Shown here one piece after another: positions 47,961 to 53,796 of a DNA stretch of 64,000 bases; position 1 is the stretch's first letter, and each line of letters starts with the position of its first letter. The notes below the pieces were generated by a model, which did no database searches, was not told where the DNA came from, and saw only the letters and a program-made list of their open reading frames with translations. A program made the translations under genes and the position numbers. The stretch is from Marinimicrobium koreense (lineage in GTDB: Bacteria; Pseudomonadota; Gammaproteobacteria; Pseudomonadales; Cellvibrionaceae): contig NZ_RJUK01000001.1 of the NCBI RefSeq assembly GCF_003762925.1, forward strand, positions 682,001 to 746,000, in the 5' to 3' direction.

Positions 47961-48336
47961 GTCACACCCTCTGCATCTGCCGCTCGCAATTGGGTTGCAC
48001 TCGTCGTCGCGTATTCACGGGTATTAGACGCTTCGCGCCCCCGACGCCCCCGAGCCTTAGTCTCCACCGCCGCCCAACCCCCGGCCACAAACCGCTTGTA
48101 AGCGTCCGTAATAGTCGGTCGAGTTAACCCCGTTAACTCACTGATTTCCTTATAGGTTTTCTGCTCAATCCGCAGCCGCACCGCCTGCTTACGCAGCCGG
48201 TTCAAGTCATCCGCAGAGAGCTTTTTACCACCCATAACCCATCCATCAGTGATCAGAAAACACCCAGATTACCCAACAAACAACTCAATGTAAAACATTT
48301 AATGTCGCAGTTTCACGCCCGGCTTCCCGTAGTCCA

Positions 48337-48425
48337 GTAGGTCGGCTTAGGCCAAGGGCCGTAAGCCGACGCCAACCCCCGAGTTACATTGTCGGTTTAC
48401 GGCGTTTGGCCTAAACCGACCTACG
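48337..48425. repeat. REP pair, GGTCGGCTTA core
   Basis: GTAGGTCGGCTTAGGCC...GGCCGTAAGCCGAC (48337-48370) and an opposed, slightly diverged copy (CGGTTTACGGCG...AAACCGACCTACG, about 48390-48425). Same family as at 51571. Confidence 0.85.
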
Positions 48426-48448
48426 GGGCTCCCGTGCGTAGGCATGGT

Positions 48449-48549
48449 TTCGGCGGATGCGCTTCGCTTATCCGCCCTACGGGTAGCACGGCAGGCGGCG
48501 TAGGGCGGATCGGTCCGACGCATCGGAGCGAAGCGCATCCGCCGTTACC
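48449..48549. repeat. REP pair, GGCGGAT core
   Basis: A short REP at 48450-48482 and an opposed copy with the extended loop at 48499-48549, just upstream of the first sRNA control region. Confidence 0.85.
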
Positions 48550-48590
48550 ATTCGGCCAAACACTCACAGCCGTTGATTGACCCTGAAAAC

Positions 48591-48605
48591 GTGACCCAAA
48601 TCACA
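48591..48605 (+). promoter_or_regulatory. CRP/Vfr-like site upstream of sRNA copy 1
   Basis: GTGA-CCCAAA-TCACA has the GTGA-N6-TCAC half-sites of CRP-type regulators. The equivalent site before copy 2 keeps the half-sites, while the spacer differs. It lies 12 bases upstream of the GacA-like box. Confidence 0.5.
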
Positions 48606-48617
48606 CCCTCCCAGCTT

Positions 48618-48635
48618 TGTAGTCAATCTCCTACA
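48618..48635 (+). promoter_or_regulatory. GacA/UvrY-like upstream activating sequence, copy 1
   Basis: An 18-bp palindrome TGTAG-N8-CTACA, matching the size and symmetry of the GacA box (TGTAAG-N6-CTTACA). It is identical before copy 2. It lies about 70 bases upstream of the predicted RNA start, as in rsmY/rsmZ promoters. Confidence 0.7.
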
Positions 48636-48691
48636 AAACCCACCCACAATCTCCTATTTCCCGCGCCATCTGCCCCATGGACAATACACAT

Positions 48692-48919
48692 CACAGGGAA
48701 GCGAAAGGAAACACACCCCGCCAGGAACGGCAAAGGAACCTCAGGCAGGACGCCAATAGGACGAGCACTGACAAGACGTCACAGGAAGCAGCTCAAGAGG
48801 TAGGGGAATCAGGACGTGCAGCCCGCCTGCACAGCTCAGGACGAGCAAACGCACGGTCCGTCGCGTCAGGCATCAGACCGTCACTATCAAGGGCCAGCGC
48901 CTCGCGCTGGCCCTTGTCT
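48692..48919 (+). ncRNA. CsrB/RsmZ-type CsrA-sequestering RNA, copy 1
   Basis: About 228 nt. The 5' end is placed from a weak -10-like GACAAT at 48680-48685 and is approximate. It contains ten GGA triplets, eight of them AGGA, spread over the first 170 bases, the hallmark of RNAs that sequester CsrA/RsmA. It ends at a G+C-rich terminator (AAGGGCCAGCGC, loop CTC, GCGCTGGCCCTT) and a T-rich tail. No reading frame with a ribosome site is convincing. The upstream GacA-like box supports the class. The exact family (RsmZ, RsmY or CsrB) is not assignable by eye. Confidence 0.85.
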
Positions 48920-48920
48920 T
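48889..48920 (+). terminator. Terminator of sRNA copy 1
   Basis: 12-bp perfect stem (48889-48900 with 48904-48915), loop CTC, followed by GTCTTATAT. Confidence 0.85.
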
Positions 48921-48957
48921 ATATGGATTAGAGAGACAGTCGGGAGTAAAAAACGGA

Positions 48958-49230
48958 ATGTTTTGCCACCGCTTTAATGCCCAAGTCCAAATAAGTCGGC
49001 ACGCCTACACTAGAATGGCTCAGCGGCATATAACTGAAGAGCTTTTGATCGAACTCCTTGAGTCTGGAGAGGTTCGTTATAAGGATGAAAAGCGGTTTTG
49101 GACAGCCCTTGAGGTACCTGGCAGGCAGGATAATCTGCTTTGCGCGGCAGTTGTTCTGGAAGAGCAGCTTGTGGTAAAAACCGTCATGCATCACTTTGAA
49201 TGGGAGGAAGGCAATGCGAACAACTTATGA
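48958..49230 (+). CDS. DUF4258 protein, putative toxin of a toxin-antitoxin-like pair
   Basis: 90 aa. The ISRHAYTRMAQRHITEELLIELLESGEVRY segment is the DUF4258 core (related in plan to RelE/BrnT-like small toxins). GGGAG lies 11 bases before the ATG. Its end overlaps the downstream DUF2283 gene by 17 bases, the usual pairing. Base composition is lower in GC than the neighbours, suggesting acquisition. Toxicity is not demonstrated for most members of the family. Confidence 0.8.
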   Translation: MFCHRFNAQVQISRHAYTRMAQRHITEELLIELLESGEVRYKDEKRFWTALEVPGRQDNLLCAAVVLEEQLVVKTVMHHFEWEEGNANNL

Positions 49231-49405
49231 TGAAGTAGACGACATTTTGGTGTTGCACCTCTCAGATAAAGAAATTTCAAGAGAAACCTCTCAGGATTGG
49301 AATACTCACATCAGTTACGCTGAAGATGGAACTATTGTGGAAGTGGTTGTTTTGGAGGCCTCGAAACAGGGTGCTTGGCCATTGCTGAAAGATCATGCAG
49401 CATAG
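49214..49405 (+). CDS. DUF2283 protein, putative antitoxin partner
   Basis: 63 aa from the ATG at 49214, with GGAGG upstream inside the DUF4258 gene. MRTTYDEVDDILVLHLSDKEI is the standard DUF2283 start, and the domain fills the whole protein. Translationally coupled to the preceding gene by a 17-base overlap. Confidence 0.85.
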   Translation: MRTTYDEVDDILVLHLSDKEISRETSQDWNTHISYAEDGTIVEVVVLEASKQGAWPLLKDHAA

Positions 49406-49418
49406 TGCGTTTGGTTGA

Positions 49419-49524
49419 GGTTACGGCGGATGCGCCTTCGGCTCCGAGGCGTCGGACCGATCCGCCCAACGCCAACTGCCGTGGTCTGCGTGGGGCGGAT
49501 AAGCGAAGCGCATCCGCCGTCACC
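49419..49524. repeat. REP pair downstream of the DUF2283 gene
   Basis: A REP with the extended loop (49419-49471, one arm end mutated to CCCAACG) and an opposed copy (49489-49524, head mutated to GTGG), plus a trailing fragment to 49546. Confidence 0.8.
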
Positions 49525-49592
49525 AAGCCTGGCCGCATCCGCCGTCACCACCTGACAAAACACCCGCTCGCATTAATTCAACCCCCACAAGC

Positions 49593-49607
49593 GTGACCGA
49601 ATTCACA
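49593..49607 (+). promoter_or_regulatory. CRP/Vfr-like site upstream of sRNA copy 2
   Basis: GTGA-CCGAAT-TCACA, at exactly the same distance (1,002 bases) from the site before copy 1. The half-sites are conserved although the six-base spacer differs at two positions. Confidence 0.5.
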
Positions 49608-49619
49608 CAACCCCACCTT

Positions 49620-49637
49620 TGTAGTCAATCTCCTACA
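49620..49637 (+). promoter_or_regulatory. GacA/UvrY-like upstream activating sequence, copy 2
   Basis: The same 18-bp TGTAG-N8-CTACA as upstream of copy 1, identical in all positions. Confidence 0.7.
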
Positions 49638-49691
49638 AAACCCACCCACAATCTCGTATTTCCCACACCCCGGTATCCGTGGAGAATACAC

Positions 49692-49921
49692 ATCACAGGG
49701 AAGCGAAAGGAGAAACACCCCGCCAGGAACGGCAAAGGAACCTCAGGCAGGATGCCAACAGGACGAGCACTGACAAGACGTCACAGGAAGCAGCTCAAGA
49801 GGTAGGGGAACCAGGAAGTGCAGCCCGCCTGCACAGCTCAGGACGAGCAAACGCACGGTCCGTCGCGTCAGGCATCAGACCGTCACTATCAAGGGCCAGC
49901 GCCCCGCGCTGGCCCTTGTCT
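49692..49921 (+). ncRNA. CsrB/RsmZ-type CsrA-sequestering RNA, copy 2
   Basis: Near-identical to the copy at 48692 with about a dozen substitutions and no net length change. It also carries ten GGA triplets; differences fall mostly beside rather than in the motifs (AGGAAA to AGGAGA, AGGACG to AGGATG or AGGAAG). The -10-like element is GAGAAT at 49682-49687. Terminator stem 49891-49902 with 49906-49917, loop CCC. Both copies keep promoter, operator and terminator, so both should be expressed. Confidence 0.85.
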
Positions 49922-49922
49922 T
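49891..49922 (+). terminator. Terminator of sRNA copy 2
   Basis: The same 12-bp stem as for copy 1, with loop CCC instead of CTC, followed by GTCTTATAT. Confidence 0.85.
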
Positions 49923-49973
49923 ATATGGCTAGAATGTGTGTTATAGCTACTGAGCAAAATGTTTACCACGGAG

Positions 49974-50131
49974 GGGCGTGACGGGGAGACCCTTTCAAGA
50001 CCGTAGAGCGGGGGACCCGCGATCCGAGCCTACGTGGACGCCCCACAGGGATGTGGGAAGTGTCCGTAAGCGCCAGGAGCGCGTAGGACCGTATGTACGG
50101 CGTGTCTTGAAAGGGTCTCCCCGTCACGCCC
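49974..50131 (+). repeat. Long structured inverted repeat, copy 9 (extended class)
   Basis: Arms 49974-50001 and 50104-50131 are perfectly complementary over 28 nt. The loop has GCGGG-GGA-CCCGC, then CCCACA-GGGA-TGTGGG and GTCC...GCGC-CAGGA-GCGC...GGAC, the same fold as copy 7 with paired changes. It lies between the second sRNA and the metallo-hydrolase gene. Confidence 0.9.
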
Positions 50132-50164
50132 TGGGAGTTCTACGAAGAGAACGGGAAAACACCA

Positions 50165-51571
50165 ATGGACTACCCAAAATTCCAACACCACGGCGGCGCC
50201 GATGGCGTCACCGGCAGCTGCCACCGCTACATCGCCAGCCCCGACCACGCCGTACTCGTAGACTGTGGCCTCTTCCAGGGCCAGGACGCCGACCACCTCG
50301 ACAGCCTCGAACAACACCAGATCCACTTCGACCTCAGCGCCGTCTTCGCCCTGATCGTCACCCACGTCCATATCGACCACATCGGAAGACTGCCATACCT
50401 CATGGCCGCCGGATTCAAAGGCCCCATCTACTGCTCAGAGCCCTCCGCCAAACTGCTCCCACTGGTCATCGAAGACGCCCTCAAAATCGGCTTCACCCGG
50501 GACGCGCGGCTGATCAACCAATTCCTCGACACCGTCAGCCAGCAGCTCAAACCGCTGCCATACCGGCAATGGCACACCATTCTGGACGACGACCAACGAA
50601 AAATCCGCATCAAACTCCAGCGCGCCGGCCACATCCTCGGCTCCGCCTACGTTGAAGTGGACCTGCTCAACAAAACCACCGGGCAAAGCCACCGCACTGT
50701 CTTCTCCGGAGACCTGGGCGCACCCTATGCGCCGCTGTTGCCCGCGCCCAAATCACCCTACAAAGCCGACACTCTGATCATCGAAAGCACCTACGGTAAC
50801 CGCACCCACGAAAGCCGAAAGGACCGGCGCCTCAAACTCAAAGCCGCCATCGAGCACGCCCTGAAAAACGACGGCACCGTGATCATCCCCGCCTTCAGCA
50901 TCGGCCGGACCCAGGAGCTGCTGTATGAACTGGAAGACCTGATCTACCGGGGCGGGGAAACCTGGCAAAAGATGGAAATCATCGTCGACTCACCCCTGGC
51001 CGCCAAATTCACCCAGGTGTATCGGGAGCTTAAACCCTTCTGGGACGCCGAAGCCCAGAAACGGCTCAAGGCCGGTCGGCACCCACTGAGCTTTGACAAC
51101 CTCTACACCGTCAACAGCCACGAAGAACACCTGCAGACCGTGGACTACCTCGCCAAGACCGGCCGCCCGGCCATCGTCCTGGCGGCGAGCGGCATGGCCG
51201 CCGGGGGCAGGGTGGTGAATTACCTCAAAGCCATGCTCGAAGATGAACGCCATCAAGTCCTGTTCGTCGGCTACCAGGCTCAGGGCACCCCCGGTCGCGC
51301 CATTCAGCAATACGGCCCCAGCCACGGCTGGGTCGAACTCGACGGCGAGCGCCGCACCATCCGGGCGGGTGTCACCACCATCGGCGGCTACTCCGCCCAC
51401 GCGGATCAGAATGACCTGGTGCATTTTGTAAAACGAATGAAGCAATGGCCCTGCACCATCCGCCTTGTCCATGGCGACCGGGACGCAAGACAGGCTCTGA
51501 AGGAAAAGTACCACGCGCTGGGCGATTCTCGTCATCACCACTTCAACGTCCTTCTGCCCAGCAATCAGTGA
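50165..51571 (+). CDS. MBL-fold / beta-CASP RNA-processing hydrolase
   Basis: 468 aa. Metallo-beta-lactamase core with the zinc motif THVHIDHIG (HxHxDH, residues 67-72), later zinc ligands in GHILGSAYVEV and FSGDLG, and beta-CASP motifs (IIESTYGNRTH, IPAFSIGRTQELLYEL, ASGMAAGGRVVNYLK, VHGDRDARQAL). The family includes RNA-cleaving KH-less CPSF73/YSH1-like enzymes of bacteria. It probably processes RNA, but the substrate is unknown. Confidence 0.9.
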   Translation: MDYPKFQHHGGADGVTGSCHRYIASPDHAVLVDCGLFQGQDADHLDSLEQHQIHFDLSAVFALIVTHVHIDHIGRLPYLMAAGFKGPIYCSEPSAKLLPLVIEDALKIGFTRDARLINQFLDTVSQQLKPLPYRQWHTILDDDQRKIRIKLQRAGHILGSAYVEVDLLNKTTGQSHRTVFSGDLGAPYAPLLPAPKSPYKADTLIIESTYGNRTHESRKDRRLKLKAAIEHALKNDGTVIIPAFSIGRTQELLYELEDLIYRGGETWQKMEIIVDSPLAAKFTQVYRELKPFWDAEAQKRLKAGRHPLSFDNLYTVNSHEEHLQTVDYLAKTGRPAIVLAASGMAAGGRVVNYLKAMLEDERHQVLFVGYQAQGTPGRAIQQYGPSHGWVELDGERRTIRAGVTTIGGYSAHADQNDLVHFVKRMKQWPCTIRLVHGDRDARQALKEKYHALGDSRHHHFNVLLPSNQ

Positions 51572-51670
51572 GTCGGCTTACGGCCTGCGGCCTAAGCCGA
51601 CCTACGAGAAAGTACCGAGCCGCCACTACCCACAGTAGGTCGGCTTAGGCCGAAGGCCGTAAGCCGACAA
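51571..51670. repeat. REP pair, GGTCGGCTTA core
   Basis: Opposed palindromes at 51571-51607 and 51634-51670, GTCGGCTTACGGCC...GGCCTAAGCCGAC with CTACG tail and GTAG head, between convergent genes. Confidence 0.87.
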
Positions 51671-51689
51671 CTTCCTCCAGACCAGAAAC

Positions 51690-52331
51690 CTACACACAAA
51701 CCCCCGTTTCCTCCTGACTCAACTCTTCCAGCGTCTCGATCGTCCCGTCGGGCGAGACCTGAATCAGATTCTCTCCGCGAACCAGGCACAAGGAATCCCA
51801 CGCCACATGAACCCGGTAGCCCTCCGTGTTGGCCTCAAATGCCAGCGGCCTCACCTGCTCTTTATAGTTCTGTGCGTAGGTTAAATACACCAACAGCTCC
51901 GCCTCGGTATCAATATCGCCGAAAAATTCCAATAACAGCGCGTCGGAATCAATAACGGCCGCATCAAAACCGGTTAAAAATACCGCATAAACCGGGCAGT
52001 ACAAGGGTCGACACTGAGCACCAAAACCGGTATCAAGAACCGTGGTCTCCTCAAGAATGGCTTTCTGAGTATCATCCAGAGCCTCATAGGTTGACGCATC
52101 AAAGGTCATCAACCGCTCAAATTCATCGCTACCCAGCCCGGGAATCGCGCCCAGACGAATCTCCCAATAGTCTACAGGTTGGGCGAGATCGAAATCCTCG
52201 GCCGAGTACTCCCCGGAGAAGGTGGTTTCCGGAATTGAAAGCGTTTGTCGAGGGTTCTCCGGTGAAGGATGGTCATCGCCGGAGCAGGCGGCCAGGGATA
52301 GGCTGATGGCGAGCAGTAATGTACGAGTCAT
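51690..52331 (-). CDS. Uncharacterised lipoprotein
   Basis: 213 aa from the ATG at 52331, preceded by AGGGA (minus strand). Lipobox LAAC with Cys20 region (SLSLAACSGDD). The mature protein is acidic, with paired cysteines (QCRPLYC) and a C-terminal CV. No known domain recognised. Isolated transcription unit flanked by REPs and a 220-base gap. Confidence 0.75.
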   Translation of the reverse strand: MTRTLLLAISLSLAACSGDDHPSPENPRQTLSIPETTFSGEYSAEDFDLAQPVDYWEIRLGAIPGLGSDEFERLMTFDASTYEALDDTQKAILEETTVLDTGFGAQCRPLYCPVYAVFLTGFDAAVIDSDALLLEFFGDIDTEAELLVYLTYAQNYKEQVRPLAFEANTEGYRVHVAWDSLCLVRGENLIQVSPDGTIETLEELSQEETGVCV

Positions 52332-52585
52332 GGGCACTTCCCTATAGTAGTGAGTGAACACAGGTGCTCGGGTAGCGTAGCCAAGGAAAATGTAGGGGTG
52401 TGTAAGGTTTTGTGCGGAAACTGTGTGCCAACAGGCTCGCTGGTCTGCTCAGGCCGCAGACGTAAGCCGCCAGAACCACCATGAACAAGACGAGCCCGGG
52501 TAAGGCAAGCGGTGAAATTGCAGGATGCGTGAATGCCTACTCGTGAAAACGAGTAATTGAGAACCGGGTACGATAAATGAACCTG

Positions 52586-53509
52586 CTATTCAAATACCTC
52601 GGCTAGCGTCTCGGCATCCAACACACGGTCACTCCAGGCTTCGAGTTGCTCGATGGAGGCGTTATTCACGCGTTCCTGTGTCACATCGTCCAGAGGCCCG
52701 AAGCGTTTAGTGAGGAATCGGGTTAACATAGTGACAGCCTCTTGGCGGCGACCTTCCTCTCGACCTTCTTCTCGGCCTTTCTCAAGACCTCTCTCAAGCC
52801 CAATATTGGTAAAACGCTCAGCAAATCCGGCCATTTCGTCGTTCTCCCGTTGATATTCTTGCTCATAGTGCTGACGTTCATTATCCGTCAGGTCAGTATA
52901 AATGTCGACAAAGTCCACGTACTTGCGGCGTCGGTTCCAGTCTGGCTCCAAAGACAGCAGTCCCTGAATGGCTTTGGCATATATTTCAACCTTTGAAGCC
53001 TTAGGCCAGCGCATATTCGGCAAGTTCAATCGAGCCACAATGTTGTCGCTATCCTGCCAGAGCTCATAGGGCAGGGCGCTTAACTCACATTTGACGTACC
53101 TGAAGCTCAGATAAGTGTGCTGATCGCTCCCCAGCCGCAACCGCTCAGGAATTCGGCCGGCCTTATTCAGGAAAATGACCACCGGCACCACTCGGTCCGT
53201 ATCATACAGCTCTGCGAGATCCAGGCAGTAATGCGCAAGACGCCCGATGGAAAACCGGCCAGGGCTCGACTCCTCTTCCAGCACAAACAGAAGCGCTTCT
53301 TGCCTCCCGTCTGGCCACTCGACCAGCAGTGGCACATCCAACTCCCGAAATCGGTCACCAAGCCGTTCTTTGAGCTGCTCCTGCCTTATGGGCACGACTT
53401 TAACGCCCGGTCCCAATGCCGCATGCTCCTCAGGAGCGAACAGCTCCAAAGCTTGTCGAGGGTAGTCCAATATTAGATTTTTGAAATTTTGGTCGTGGCT
53501 GGCAGGCAT
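52586..53509 (-). CDS. Rpn-family recombination-promoting nuclease/transposase-like protein
   Basis: 307 aa from the ATG at 53509 (MPASHDQNFKNLI) with AGGGAG upstream; the frame is open upstream but not protein-like. N-terminal PD-(D/E)XK nuclease of the RpnA/YhgA-like family (ELDVPLLVEW...ALLFVLEEESSPG), then a C-terminal DUF4351-type helical tail preceded by a repeated EKGREEGREEGRR segment. Rpn proteins promote RecA-independent recombination. The locus is often mobile or laterally acquired. Confidence 0.85.
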   Translation of the reverse strand: MPASHDQNFKNLILDYPRQALELFAPEEHAALGPGVKVVPIRQEQLKERLGDRFRELDVPLLVEWPDGRQEALLFVLEEESSPGRFSIGRLAHYCLDLAELYDTDRVVPVVIFLNKAGRIPERLRLGSDQHTYLSFRYVKCELSALPYELWQDSDNIVARLNLPNMRWPKASKVEIYAKAIQGLLSLEPDWNRRRKYVDFVDIYTDLTDNERQHYEQEYQRENDEMAGFAERFTNIGLERGLEKGREEGREEGRRQEAVTMLTRFLTKRFGPLDDVTQERVNNASIEQLEAWSDRVLDAETLAEVFE

Positions 53510-53796
53510 GAGCACTCCCTGGCTTTTTGGTCTGTATATCCAAACAGTATTCCGTCGGCGCCGGGTTGTCAACGCTGTATAGAACGCCACAAGAGGCGAC
53601 TGTCGGCTTACGTCCTCAATCAAACGACTCTGACCCCTCTGATCCCGAGAACTGGATCTCGTAGGGCACCACGAAACCGCACTCTTGAACATCTGGCCGA
53701 GCCAAACCAAAAAGGGTATTATCGACCATAAGGCGGCCATCAAGTAGTTCCGACGGACTCAGCCATAACAACGACAATAAATCGCCAGAGCGCGCC

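Larger units (their letters stand above)
47282..48235 (-). pseudogene. Decayed or domesticated IS630-type transposase, open into cysD
   Basis: 318 codons from an ATG at 48235. Two helix-turn-helix modules are intact: [23 protein letters not shown] (read here as about 27-49) and [32 protein letters not shown]-like region (about 113-145). The rest aligns by eye with the IS630 DDE domain, but the catalytic positions are gone: the usual LxLDN reads VLVFQS, the SPELNP(I/D)E region reads HWPTDPQ, and the first Asp is missing. A REP (47924-47960) is embedded in frame and another (47374-47411) covers the lost C-terminus. No stop occurs before the cysD ATG. It may be a remnant or a DNA-binding relic. 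Confidence 0.65.

Noticed and set aside
46382-48235. A single 617 aa CysD protein as the primary annotation
   Set aside because: The internal ATG at 47281 has a good ribosome site and gives the family length, so I call CysD from there and keep the fusion as a hypothesis.
5571-50131. Long inverted repeats as integron attC sites
   Set aside because: No RYYYAAC/GTTRRRY core sites, no integrase and no cassette-like gene order; the elements lie among housekeeping genes.
5571-50131. Long inverted repeats as rho-independent terminators
   Set aside because: No T-tract follows any arm, several lie in front of gene starts or inside an operon, and the loops are conserved.
5571-50131. Repeats as a CRISPR array
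   Set aside because: Copies are dispersed over 45 kb without regular spacers or cas genes.
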